A DNA stretch of 64,000 nt from Tagaea sp. CACIAM 22H2 (GTDB taxonomy: Bacteria > Pseudomonadota > Alphaproteobacteria > CACIAM-22H2). A program made the position numbers and the translations under genes. Shown piece after piece: positions 16,551-24,730 of this stretch; position 1 is the first letter of the stretch, and each line of letters starts with the position of its first letter. The notes beneath the pieces were generated by a model. It had not been told where the DNA came from and searched no databases. It saw nothing but the letters and a program-made list of their open reading frames with translations. Where the stretch lies: assembly GCA_014444615.1 (NCBI GenBank), contig PVXE01000016.1:1-64000 (forward strand). Direction: 5' to 3'.

Positions 16551-17470
16551 CCGATCAGTCCTTGTTGGCGGCACAACGCCGCGATCTCGGCGCGCTCGGC
16601 GCCGGAAATTCCCAATTGAGGTTCGCGCACGGCCGCGCTGGGGAAGATGCCTTGCAAGCGCAGCACTTCCTTCATCCGCGGGCGGAAATCGCGGATGGGT
16701 GCGCGCCAGCAATAGCGCGCAATGGGGCCGAGCTTGTCCCAAATCGCCTGCGCTGTAGTAAGATCGCGGTCGCGGCAGGCATGGATCATCGTCCGAAGTT
16801 CGGCGGTCGCCGTGCCCGCAAAACCGATCAATGCGCCGTCGCAGCCCATCAATTGCGCTTCGAAGATGAACGTGTCGCTGCCGGTCAGCACGCCGATCGG
16901 TCGCTGCAATCGCTTCACCGCTTCGACCGCTTGGATCGTTTGCGTCGCGTCGAAGGACGATTCCTTCATCGCGATCAGTTGCGGGATTTCCGCCATCGCC
17001 TGAAGAATGTCCGGCGTGTAATCCGGGCCCCAGCCCTTGGGGAATTGGAAGCAAATGATCGGCAAGCCCGCCGCATCGGCGATCGCGCGGTGATAGCGCA
17101 CGATCATGTCGGCCGGGACGGGGGCGCCCGAAAAGGTCGGGAAGGCCGGGAACACCGCGAAGCCTTCCGCGCCGTTCTTGGCGAGTTTCTCGGCCTTTTT
17201 GGCCGCTGCCTTCGTCGATCCGCCGCCCGCCCCGGACAGGAACGGCACGCGCTTTGCGATGGCACGCGAACACACGCGCGCGACCTCGTAGATCTCGTCG
17301 TCGTCGAGCGAGACGACCTCGGACGCATCCATGTTCATGACGACCGCGTCGGGCTTTTGCCCGGCGATCCAATCCATGTAGCGTTCGAGCGTCGCCCAAT
17401 CGATCGACTGGTCGTCTTTCATCGGCAGGAATGGCGCGGCGATCAAGCCGGAGAAGGGCCGGGGCAGCAT
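16547..17470 (-). CDS. Dihydrodipicolinate-synthase/N-acetylneuraminate-lyase-family aldolase
   Basis: A 307-residue class I aldolase-fold protein. The Schiff-base lysine is Lys169 (LIAMKESS), and LTGSDTF is the family's later GxD signature. The catalytic tyrosine of the YNxPGR motif appears to be Phe141 (ICFQFPKGWGPDY), an unusual change that argues against ordinary DapA activity. It sits 11 bases after the ABC ATPase gene. Members of the family catabolise sugar acids, hydroxyproline derivatives or aromatic pyruvate adducts, so a pyruvate-releasing or hydrating step on the imported substrate is plausible. Confidence 0.8.
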   Translation of the reverse strand: MLPRPFSGLIAAPFLPMKDDQSIDWATLERYMDWIAGQKPDAVVMNMDASEVVSLDDDEIYEVARVCSRAIAKRVPFLSGAGGGSTKAAAKKAEKLAKNGAEGFAVFPAFPTFSGAPVPADMIVRYHRAIADAAGLPIICFQFPKGWGPDYTPDILQAMAEIPQLIAMKESSFDATQTIQAVEAVKRLQRPIGVLTGSDTFIFEAQLMGCDGALIGFAGTATAELRTMIHACRDRDLTTAQAIWDKLGPIARYCWRAPIRDFRPRMKEVLRLQGIFPSAAVREPQLGISGAERAEIAALCRQQGLIG

Positions 17471-17481
17471 GATGCGGGGCC

Positions 17482-18276
17482 TCAATATTGGATGACGCCG
17501 CGGCGCATGAAGCACTCGGTGATTTCTTCGCAGTATTCCGAGAACTTCGCGCTGGCGATGATTTCCTTGTTGCGGGGGCGCGGCAGATCGATGTCGATGA
17601 TGCGGTCGATCTTGCCGGGGCGCGGCGTCATGACGATCACGCGATCGGCCAGCGCCACGGCTTCCGAAATCCCATGCGTCACGAACAGCGTCGTATGGCG
17701 CCGGTCGAGCCATAGTTTTTCCAGATCGATGCGCATCTGTTCGCGCGTCAACGCATCCAGCGCGCCGAACGGCTCGTCCATCAGCAGCAGCGGCGGATCG
17801 TGGATCAGGCCGCGCACGATGGCGCAGCGCTGGCGCATGCCGCCGGACAACTCGCGCGGCATACGATCGGTGAAATCGCCCAAGCCGACTTTGCCGAGCA
17901 GCCGAAGCGCTTCGTCGCGATACTTTGCCGGGTCGAGCCCGCGCAGTTCCAGCTGCACCAGCACGTTGTCCAGCACATTGCGCCAATCGAGCAGAACCGG
18001 CGATTGGAACACGATGCCGATTTCGGTCTGCGGGCCGGTCACGTCCCGGCCCGCGACTTTCACGTTCCCCGCGCTGTTGCGCAGCAGCCCCGCGACGATC
18101 CGCAGCAACGTGCTTTTGCCGCAGCCCGAGGGCCCGACGATCGCGACGAATTCCCCCGCCGCGATCGTCAGGTCGACATGCTCGATCGCGTGCGTGACCA
18201 TATCTCCGCGCCGGAAGACATGCGCCACGCCCGCGATATCGACGGACGAACCGATTTTGTCGACGCCGTTATGCAC
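17482..18276 (-). CDS. ABC transporter ATP-binding protein, SsuB/TauB type (system A)
   Basis: A 264-residue ATPase with Walker A GPSGCGKST (residues 48-56), signature LSGGMRQR, Walker B LLLMDEPFGALD and switch HGISEAVALAD. The sequence is typical of nitrate/sulfonate/taurine/pyrimidine importers. The start is a GTG at 18276 that overlaps the end of the binding-protein gene by eight bases; the next ATG would cut into the domain. It powers the permease at 19305 with the binding protein at 18269. Confidence 0.88.
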   Translation of the reverse strand: MHNGVDKIGSSVDIAGVAHVFRRGDMVTHAIEHVDLTIAAGEFVAIVGPSGCGKSTLLRIVAGLLRNSAGNVKVAGRDVTGPQTEIGIVFQSPVLLDWRNVLDNVLVQLELRGLDPAKYRDEALRLLGKVGLGDFTDRMPRELSGGMRQRCAIVRGLIHDPPLLLMDEPFGALDALTREQMRIDLEKLWLDRRHTTLFVTHGISEAVALADRVIVMTPRPGKIDRIIDIDLPRPRNKEIIASAKFSEYCEEITECFMRRGVIQY

Positions 18277-19255
18277 TCGGGATGAACTCGTTGGTGTGGA
18301 ACGCGGTCCAGGGCTGGTTCGTTTGCAGTTCGCGATACTGCTTCAGCAGATCGATCGTCTGTTCCCAGTCTTTCTGGGCGCCGAAGCCGATGCGGCCCTT
18401 CGAATTCGCGGAATCGAGCAATTCGAAATCGACTAGCATCTGGTCGAGGGTCGAGGCGGCGTTGAGATCGGGTTTGACCTTCAACGCGGCTTCGACGGCG
18501 GCCTTCGGATTCTTCTTCGACTCCTCCCACGAACGCACGCTGGCGCGCACGAAGCGGCGGACCATATCGGGCTTGTCGCGGATGGTCGAAAGCTGCGTGA
18601 GGATTGTCATGCCGACGATATTGGCGCCGTGGTCGGCATAGCGCAGCGCGTGCGGCTCGTGGCCCTGATACTTGATCAGGAAGTATTGGTCGTCGGCGCC
18701 GCCGAGCAAAGCGTCGGCGCGCTTCTCCAGCACCGCCGCGACCTTGGCCGCCGGATCGACCTGGACAAAGCGGATCTTGCTCATGTCCAGCTTGTTATGG
18801 GCGGCGAGTGCCCGGAACAACTGGCCCAACGGATCGCCGGGCGAAACCGCCAGTGACTTGCCTTCGAGGTCCTTGGGCGTGCGGATGCCGGCCGAGGCGA
18901 GCGACACGACCGAGAAGCCGGTCGAGTTCAGCAGCGACATGACCGACTTGATCTCCGCCCCGCGCGCGGCGAGGCCGATCAGGCTGGAGGAATCCGCCAT
19001 GCCGAATGTGTCGGAACCGGCGGCGACGACCTGCACCGTGTTGGCGGAGCCCCGGCCTTCGTTCAGCGTGATGTCGATTCCGGCGTCGCGGAAGGCGCCA
19101 ATGTCGCGGCCGTAATAGAACGGCACGTGCAGTCCGCCGAGATACCAGTTGAAGCGCAGCGAGACGGCGTCGCGCGCCTGCGCGATCGCCGGGGCGTAGG
19201 GGGCGGCGGCGAGGGCCAGCGCGCCCATGCCGAATTTGCGGCGTGTGATCTTCAT
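18269..19255 (-). CDS. NMT1/SsuA-like periplasmic substrate-binding protein, Tat signal (system A)
   Basis: A 328-residue binding protein. The signal has adjacent arginines (MKITRRKFGMGALALAAA), suggesting Tat export, with cleavage near the AQA/RDA region. The mature part begins SLRFNWYLGGLHVPFYYGRD, the standard NMT1/THI5-like opening with aromatic residues that contact the ligand. It belongs to the IclR-cupin-ABC-DapA operon. The family binds pyrimidines, sulfonates, nitrate or aromatic compounds, and the ligand cannot be inferred more closely. Confidence 0.85.
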   Translation of the reverse strand: MKITRRKFGMGALALAAAPYAPAIAQARDAVSLRFNWYLGGLHVPFYYGRDIGAFRDAGIDITLNEGRGSANTVQVVAAGSDTFGMADSSSLIGLAARGAEIKSVMSLLNSTGFSVVSLASAGIRTPKDLEGKSLAVSPGDPLGQLFRALAAHNKLDMSKIRFVQVDPAAKVAAVLEKRADALLGGADDQYFLIKYQGHEPHALRYADHGANIVGMTILTQLSTIRDKPDMVRRFVRASVRSWEESKKNPKAAVEAALKVKPDLNAASTLDQMLVDFELLDSANSKGRIGFGAQKDWEQTIDLLKQYRELQTNQPWTAFHTNEFIPSA

Positions 19256-19304
19256 GGCGTTATCTCCCTTTTGTTTGTTCGTTGGTTATGGCCGTTGTTT
19301 TCGT

Positions 19305-20093
19305 TTATGCGCCGGTCACGCCCGCGGGCCGTTGCGAGACGTGCCAGGGGATGGCGAGCCGTTCGATGAGTTCGACGGCGTAGTAGACGGCGAGGCCGAT
19401 GACGCTAAGGATGATGATGATCGCGAAGACCATCGCCGTTTCGAACTGACCGTTATATTGAAGCAGCAGATAGCCGAGGCCCCGGTCGGCGGCGACGAAT
19501 TCGGCGACGATCGCGGCCGTGGCCGACAGCGCGGCCCCGACCTTCAGCCCGGTGAAGATGTCGGGCAACGCTTGCGGCAATTGGATCGTGCGGAAGAGTT
19601 TCCATTCGGATGCGCCCGTGGTGCGCGCGAAATCGGCGATCTCCGGATCGACCGATTTGAAGCCCGCGACGCTCGCCACCACGATTGGGAAGAAGCACAG
19701 CAGGAAGACGATGATCACCTTCGGCGCGAAGCCGAAGCCCAGCCAGATGATGAACAGGGGCGCAATCGCGATCTTCGGAATTATCTGCAGGAAGACCACG
19801 ACCGGATAGATCGATTGCTCGACGAAACGGCTGCGCGCCACGACCAGCGCCAGCGGCACGCTGACGACGATCGACAGCAGATAACCCGCGAGCAATTGAC
19901 GCGACGTGACATAGGCCGCGTCCATCACGGCGGGCGCACGCTTCAGGAATTCGACCCAGACTTTGGACGGCGGCGGCAGCAGATATTCCTTGATGCCGAA
20001 CAGCTTCACGCCGAATTCCCACAGCAGCAGCAGGATCGCGAAGACGATCAGCGGCCCGGCGCGCCGCTTCGTCCAATTCAGCAACGCGGTCAT
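19305..20093 (-). CDS. ABC transporter permease, SsuC/TauC type (system A)
   Basis: A 262-residue inner-membrane permease with about six membrane segments. The cytoplasmic coupling loop is ARTTGASEWKLFRTIQLPQALP (beginning near residue 155, here shown as its EAA-like region), contacting the ATPase. Its ATG overlaps the cupin stop (ATGA). The 49-base gap to the binding-protein gene contains a purine-rich ribosome site. It is the membrane channel of importer system A. Confidence 0.85.
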   Translation of the reverse strand: MTALLNWTKRRAGPLIVFAILLLLWEFGVKLFGIKEYLLPPPSKVWVEFLKRAPAVMDAAYVTSRQLLAGYLLSIVVSVPLALVVARSRFVEQSIYPVVVFLQIIPKIAIAPLFIIWLGFGFAPKVIIVFLLCFFPIVVASVAGFKSVDPEIADFARTTGASEWKLFRTIQLPQALPDIFTGLKVGAALSATAAIVAEFVAADRGLGYLLLQYNGQFETAMVFAIIIILSVIGLAVYYAVELIERLAIPWHVSQRPAGVTGA

Positions 20094-20530
20094 GACGCCT
20101 CCGCATCGGGCAGGTCGAACGTCCCGTACGCGGCGGGCGTGTTGATCTCGATGAGTTCGAGATCGTCGGATCGCGCCAGCACGTTATGCGCCACGCCGGC
20201 GGGCTGGGACAGGCAATCGCCTGCCCGCACGGTGATCTTGCCCTCGCGCCCGCGATAGCCGAACTCGATCCAGCCTTTCATCACGAATACGAAATGGCCG
20301 GTCATGTCGTGCCAATGCCAGCCGGTTTCGCCGGGGAACGGTTTGATCGCGCGGATATGCTTCGCGCCGATTTTGCCGCCGCTGGCGGCGGCGAGCCCCA
20401 AATCGCGATACTCCACGTCGGCGCGTGGACCGTCGCGGGTGAAGGCGGCGTCGGCGGGAACAAGCGCGAGTTTGCTCAACGCTTCGGCGAGGGGCAGGGG
20501 GCCGGCATAGGTTGGGCTATCGGGCGGCAT
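20090..20530 (-). CDS. Cupin-domain protein
   Basis: A 146-residue single-cupin protein. Metal-binding motif 1 reads GWHWHDMTGHFVFVMKGWIE and motif 2 includes AGDCLSQPAGVAHNV, so a metal-binding site is likely. The ATG at 20530 has GGAG seven bases upstream and overlaps the end of the IclR gene by 14 bases; an upstream ATG at 20572 is less likely. Cupins in catabolic operons act as isomerases, dioxygenases or sensors; the role here is unknown but tied to the system A substrate. Confidence 0.75.
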   Translation of the reverse strand: MPPDSPTYAGPLPLAEALSKLALVPADAAFTRDGPRADVEYRDLGLAAASGGKIGAKHIRAIKPFPGETGWHWHDMTGHFVFVMKGWIEFGYRGREGKITVRAGDCLSQPAGVAHNVLARSDDLELIEINTPAAYGTFDLPDAEAS

Positions 20531-21395
20531 CGGCGAGCTCCGGCGGAAGAGCGGCGGGCGAGCGGCCGACAAGGCCGGCGCGCAAGGGCCAAATGGCGGA
20601 AAGTTCTTGGGCCGCGGCGGCGAGGGTGCGCGCGAATTCGGCGCGACGTTCGGCCGGGAAGCGGCTGATGGGCCCCGCGAGGCTCAGCGTACCCGCGACG
20701 GGCGCATCTGGTTGCGGCGACACGCGGAACGTGACCGCGACGGCGGCCGTGCCCAATTCCGCTTCCTCCAGCGCCAGACCGTAGCCGCGCGCGCGCGTTT
20801 CGCGCAGTTTCGCTTTCAGCGCCTCGATCGTGCGCACGACATTGGGGCCGAACAAGGCGGCACGCGGGAAACCGGCGGCGGTGACGATGCGCACCGCGTC
20901 CTTCTCCGGCAAGGTCGATAGCCAGATCGATCCCACGGCGGTCGGGTGCAAGGCGACGAGAAACCCCGTATCGGGATCGTAGCGCAGCCCATGGCGTGCC
21001 CCTTGGGCCTTCGCGACCCAGATGAGGCGCTCGTTGTCGACGATGGTCAGACGCGCAAGCTCGCCGCTATCGCGCGCGAGCCGATCGAGGATCGGCTGCG
21101 CCACATCGTTGATGCCCAGCCCCGCATATTGGCGCAGGCCCATCAGGCCCAGCTTCATCGTCAGCGCATAGTCGGCGGAGTTTGGGTCCTGCTGGACAAA
21201 ACCTTTTTCGATCAGCATCGCCAGCAAGCGATGGACGCCACTTTTCGGCAGTTTCAAACGCTCGCCGATATCGGTGATCGACAAGCCGCCCGAATTGGCC
21301 GCAAGCAATTCGAGAATATCGAGCGTGCGGCGCGCGGCGGATTTCCCGCCGGCCGCTTTGTCGCCCGCCGATTTGCGCGTGACCGCCAAACGCAT
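20517..21395 (-). CDS. IclR-family transcriptional regulator
   Basis: A 292-residue IclR regulator. The winged HTH (residues about 22-85) contains LSITDIGERLKLPKSGVHRLLAMLIE, split here between LSITDIGERLK and LPKSGVHRLL, and the C-terminal effector domain begins near 100. It is the first gene of the leftward cupin-ABC-DapA operon and lies beside a nested dyad at 21405-21450. It probably represses or activates that operon in response to the imported compound. Confidence 0.87.
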   Translation of the reverse strand: MRLAVTRKSAGDKAAGGKSAARRTLDILELLAANSGGLSITDIGERLKLPKSGVHRLLAMLIEKGFVQQDPNSADYALTMKLGLMGLRQYAGLGINDVAQPILDRLARDSGELARLTIVDNERLIWVAKAQGARHGLRYDPDTGFLVALHPTAVGSIWLSTLPEKDAVRIVTAAGFPRAALFGPNVVRTIEALKAKLRETRARGYGLALEEAELGTAAVAVTFRVSPQPDAPVAGTLSLAGPISRFPAERRAEFARTLAAAAQELSAIWPLRAGLVGRSPAALPPELADAAR

Positions 21396-21404
21396 TCCCC
21401 GTAC

Positions 21405-21450
21405 CGCTCCTGTTATAAATCGGAACGTGGTTCCAGTTTGTGTAGGAGCG
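21405..21450. promoter_or_regulatory. Nested dyad between IclR and DUF3750 genes, candidate IclR operator
   Basis: The inner palindrome GGAAC-GTG-GTTCC (21422-21434) is flanked by outer arms CGCTCCT (21405-21411) and AGGAGCG (21444-21450), all centred within half a base of 21428. IclR proteins commonly bind short palindromes in their own promoter, and this one lies 10-55 bases upstream of the IclR start. It also precedes the divergent DUF3750 gene. Confidence 0.5.
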
Positions 21451-21508
21451 AAAGGCGAGTCAAGCCGGACTCTTGCGCTGGGGATGCGTTTTGGACCACG
21501 TTCAGGGT

Positions 21509-22291
21509 ATGATGTTCCGCATGCGCCCCCTCCGCATTCTTCGCACCATGTTGCTCGTTTTGGCTGTGCTGCTTGCCGGACCCGGCATCACCGCCTTGTC
21601 GCGCGCGTCCGACAACAACGATTGGCGGCGTGCGAGCCGCGAGGCGATGGGCTTGGCGCCCGATCCCGCCGTCGCGCGCCAGGCGATGATCCGCGTCTAT
21701 GGTGCCCGCACGCGCGGCTGGCGCGGCGCGTTCGGCGTTCACACCTGGGTCGCGGTGAAGCCGGAAAACGCGGCGACGTGGACGACCTACGAGATCGTCG
21801 GCTGGCGCTCTCGCTGGGGCGGCGACGGACTGGCCGTGTCGCAAGGGGCGCCGGATCGGCGCTGGTTCGGCGCTGAGCCCGAGCTTTACGCGCATCTTGA
21901 AGGGCCGGGCACGCAGGAAGCGATTCAGCGCGCGATCGCGGCGGCCGAAGCCTATCCCTATCGCAACGAATACGGTCTGTGGCCGGGGCCGAACTCAAAC
22001 ACCTTCACGGCGATGGTCGCGCGCGCCGTGCCGGAATTGCGCCTCGATCTGCCGCCCACGGCGATCGGCAAGGATTATCTCGGCGGTGCGACGATCGCAG
22101 CTCCCGCGCTTTCAGGGACCGGTGTGCAGTTTTCGCTGTTCGGCTTGCTCGGTCTCGTCGTCGCGGCGGAAGAAGGTATCGAGATCAACGTCGCGGGCCT
22201 GACCATCGGCATCGATCCGCTGGGTCTGGGCGTCAAGCTGCCCGGCATCGGCCGCCTCGGCCCCGCGCAAGATCCGGCGCGGCAGCTTTAG
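21509..22291 (+). CDS. DUF3750-domain protein with N-terminal membrane anchor
   Basis: A 260-residue protein matching the DUF3750 family. A hydrophobic signal or anchor (ILRTMLLVLAVLLAGPGITAL) occupies the first 30 residues. The conserved core includes VHTWVAVKP, YEIVGWRS, AYPYRNEYGLWPGPNSNTF and LPPTAIGKDYLGG, in which His, Tyr and Asn are invariant-looking. The C-terminal part has glycine-rich, hydrophobic strands. Several ATGs are available (21473, 21509, 21512, 21521); 21509 gives a standard signal length. The function of the family is not established. Confidence 0.75.
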   Translation: MMFRMRPLRILRTMLLVLAVLLAGPGITALSRASDNNDWRRASREAMGLAPDPAVARQAMIRVYGARTRGWRGAFGVHTWVAVKPENAATWTTYEIVGWRSRWGGDGLAVSQGAPDRRWFGAEPELYAHLEGPGTQEAIQRAIAAAEAYPYRNEYGLWPGPNSNTFTAMVARAVPELRLDLPPTAIGKDYLGGATIAAPALSGTGVQFSLFGLLGLVVAAEEGIEINVAGLTIGIDPLGLGVKLPGIGRLGPAQDPARQL

Positions 22292-22294
22292 CGA

Positions 22295-23107
22295 TTAATG
22301 CTCGTCGATGCCCGCCGGATTGGCAGCCATGGCGTCGTCGAGAAGTTCCGAGACGCGCCGGCACGCATCGTTATAGGGCTGCGAGGTGCGGAATGCGGTG
22401 CCGCGCGGATAGCCCGCATCGACGCCGAGCTCGCCGACGATGCGGCCCGGGCGCGCGGCCATGACGACGATGCGCGTCGACAGATAGACGCTTTCGTAGA
22501 CCGAGTGCGTGACGAACACGACCGTCCAGCGCTGCTTGTTCCACAGATCCAGCAGATCGTTGTTGAGTTTGAAGCGCGTGATTTCGTCCAGCGCCGCGAA
22601 GGGCTCGTCCATCAGCAGCACTTTGGGCCGCATGACGAGCGCGCGCGCGATCGATACGCGCATTTTCATGCCGCCCGAAAGCTCGCGCGGGTAGGATTTT
22701 GCGAAACGCTCCAGCCCGACCATTTTCAACGCTTCGGCGACGCGGTCGGGCACTTCCCCTTTCGGCCGGTCCTTCAGCGTGAAGGGCAGGGCGACGTTGT
22801 CGAACACCGTCGCCCAGGGCATCAGCGTGGGCTCCTGGAACACGAAGCCGATCTCGCGCTCGGGCTTGCCCGACGCGTCGTACATCGCCGTCGGCCATTC
22901 GATCTCGCCTTCGCTGGCTTCGCCGAGCCCCGCGATCATGCGCAACGCCGTCGATTTGCCACATCCCGAAGGGCCGAGCAGCGAGATGAACTCGCCCGGC
23001 ATGATGTCGAGATCGAGGCCGCGGATCGCTTCGGTGCCGTTGGAGAAGACCTTGCGGATTCCCTTCAAACGCACGAGCGGGCGGGCGGGGACGGAACCGT
23101 CGTCCAT
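22295..23107 (-). CDS. ABC transporter ATP-binding protein, SsuB type (system B)
   Basis: A 270-residue ATPase with Walker A GPSGCGKST, signature LSGGMKMR, Walker B LLMDEPFAALDE and switch THSVYESVYLS. It ends the leftward operon that contains a binding protein, two Rieske oxygenases, a permease and a creatininase-family gene; its ATG follows the creatininase TGA directly. It energises import of the system B substrate. The converging DUF3750 gene stops four bases away. Confidence 0.87.
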   Translation of the reverse strand: MDDGSVPARPLVRLKGIRKVFSNGTEAIRGLDLDIMPGEFISLLGPSGCGKSTALRMIAGLGEASEGEIEWPTAMYDASGKPEREIGFVFQEPTLMPWATVFDNVALPFTLKDRPKGEVPDRVAEALKMVGLERFAKSYPRELSGGMKMRVSIARALVMRPKVLLMDEPFAALDEITRFKLNNDLLDLWNKQRWTVVFVTHSVYESVYLSTRIVVMAARPGRIVGELGVDAGYPRGTAFRTSQPYNDACRRVSELLDDAMAANPAGIDEH

Positions 23108-23108
23108 T

Positions 23109-23924
23109 TCAAGCGCTCCGCGTCACGAGATTGGAAAGCGGATAGCGATGGACTTCCGCGAGCAGGCGATTGAAGCCGGCGGCGGCGTGATCGATGCACG
23201 CCTTGCCGCGGGCGGCGTCGGCGTCCGTGGCGTTGCCGCAGGCGCCGGCCGGATTCAGATCCTGCGTTTGCCAGCCGAAGCCGATGCGCCCTTCGGGCAT
23301 CAGGAATTCGTATTCCTTCTCCATGGCGACGGAGATCGACACGAAATCGGCGGCGTGTTCCATCTGCACGAGATCGGGGCGCGACGCGAGCATCATCGAG
23401 GTTTCGACCGACCCGCCATGGATGCCGTGGGTGAGTTCGAGTTCGGGGAACAGACCGTCCGGCACGCCGAAGGAGAACGTGGCGCAGGTGACGACGAACA
23501 TGTCGAGCCGCACGCGCAGATCGCGCGCGACGATATCCAGCACTTGCGGCTGGCCGCCATGCGAATTGACGATCACGAGCTTGCGAATTCCGGCGCGATG
23601 CACGCATTCGCCGAGTTCCGTCCACATCCGGATCAGCGTTTCGGCCGAGAAGGACAATGTGCCCGGAAAGGCGAGATGCTCGTTCGATTTGCCGACCGGC
23701 ATCGCGGGCAGCACGGTCACCGGCAGATCGGCCGGCATGGTTTCGACCGCGCGCGCGACGACGGCTTCGTTGAGGCAGGCATCGACGTAGACCGGCAGAT
23801 GCGGCCCGTGCTGCTCGATAGCCGCGACCGGCAAGACGGCGATCGTATCCTTCGGCAGGCGCGCGAACTCGGCGGTCGTCATGTCGCGCCACCAGCGGCG
23901 CGGCAGTCGGGGGGAAGTCGTCAT
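23109..23924 (-). CDS. Creatininase-family amidohydrolase
   Basis: A 271-residue creatininase-family enzyme. Metal ligands fit Glu37 and His39 (AIEQHGPHLP), Asp48 (VYVDACL), His122 (NSHGG) and Glu174 (HGGSVETS). The start at 23924 was chosen because the open frame upstream overlaps the permease gene; GAGAAT lies a few bases upstream. Family members open cyclic amides or hydrolyse formamides and related amides. Its place between the ABC permease and ATPase genes of system B suggests that the imported molecule, or a product of the Rieske enzymes, contains an amide or lactam. Confidence 0.82.
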   Translation of the reverse strand: MTTSPRLPRRWWRDMTTAEFARLPKDTIAVLPVAAIEQHGPHLPVYVDACLNEAVVARAVETMPADLPVTVLPAMPVGKSNEHLAFPGTLSFSAETLIRMWTELGECVHRAGIRKLVIVNSHGGQPQVLDIVARDLRVRLDMFVVTCATFSFGVPDGLFPELELTHGIHGGSVETSMMLASRPDLVQMEHAADFVSISVAMEKEYEFLMPEGRIGFGWQTQDLNPAGACGNATDADAARGKACIDHAAAGFNRLLAEVHRYPLSNLVTRSA

Positions 23925-23929
23925 ATCGA

Positions 23930-24730
23930 TCAATTCTCGCGTTTCACTTCGCTCTCGTGCCAGCGATGCAGCAGCGCCCATTGCAGCCACATCGTGGCGT
24001 AGAACAGTACGATGCCGAAGGCCGAGAGCATCAACAGCGCCGCGAACATGCGCGGCACGTTCAGCATGTTGCCGCTTTCGATGATGCGCCAGGCGAGGCC
24101 CGTGGCCGAGCCCGAGCCCGCCGCGAACTCCGCCACCACGGCGCCGATCAACGCGAGGCCGCTGGAGACGCGCACGCCGCCCAGGATATAGGGCAAGGCC
24201 GAGGGAAGCTGGAGATAGCGGAACTTCTTCCAGCCCGACGCGCCGTAAAGATCGAACAGGTTTTTGAGGCCATGATCGGCGGAGCTAAGCCCGATCGTGG
24301 TGTTCGACAGGATCGGGAAGAACGCGACGATCCAGGCGAGGATGAGCAGCGCCAGCCACAGCCGGTCGAGCCCGATCCAAATGATGATCAAGGGTGCGAT
24401 GGCGACGACGGGTGTCACCTGCAACACGACCGCATAGGGCCACAGCGTGCGTTCGATCGTGCGGTTGAGCGTGAACAACACGCCCAACGTCATGCCGGTG
24501 ACGACGGCGGCGAGGAAGGCGACGACCGTGACGCGCGTGGTGAACCACAGCGAGCCAAGCAGCGAGGGTCCGTCCGACCAGAACGCCATCGCGATCAGGC
24601 TGGGGGCGGGCAGCACGAATTTCGGAATCTTCCAGGCCGTAACCGACCATTCCCAGAAGGTGAGAAAGGCAATCCCCGCCGCGACCGGCAATATCCAGCG
24701 CGAGTGTTTCGACCAGAGCGCCCCGATCAC
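23930..24730 (-). CDS. ABC transporter permease, SsuC type (system B)
   Basis: A 266-residue permease with about six membrane segments; the EAA-like cytoplasmic loop is LYGASGWKKFRYLQLPSALP. The GTG at 24730 overlaps the TGA of the first Rieske gene (GTGA); the long open frame upstream of it lies inside that gene. It forms importer system B with the ATPase at 22295 and the binding protein at 26836. Confidence 0.83.
   Translation of the reverse strand: MIGALWSKHSRWILPVAAGIAFLTFWEWSVTAWKIPKFVLPAPSLIAMAFWSDGPSLLGSLWFTTRVTVVAFLAAVVTGMTLGVLFTLNRTIERTLWPYAVVLQVTPVVAIAPLIIIWIGLDRLWLALLILAWIVAFFPILSNTTIGLSSADHGLKNLFDLYGASGWKKFRYLQLPSALPYILGGVRVSSGLALIGAVVAEFAAGSGSATGLAWRIIESGNMLNVPRMFAALLMLSAFGIVLFYATMWLQWALLHRWHESEVKREN

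Noticed and set aside
15873..17399. A 508-residue leftward frame covering the DUF4286-like gene and beyond
   Set aside because: Its upstream part is an out-of-frame reading of the DapA-like gene; the ATG at 16550 overlapping the DapA stop is the natural start.
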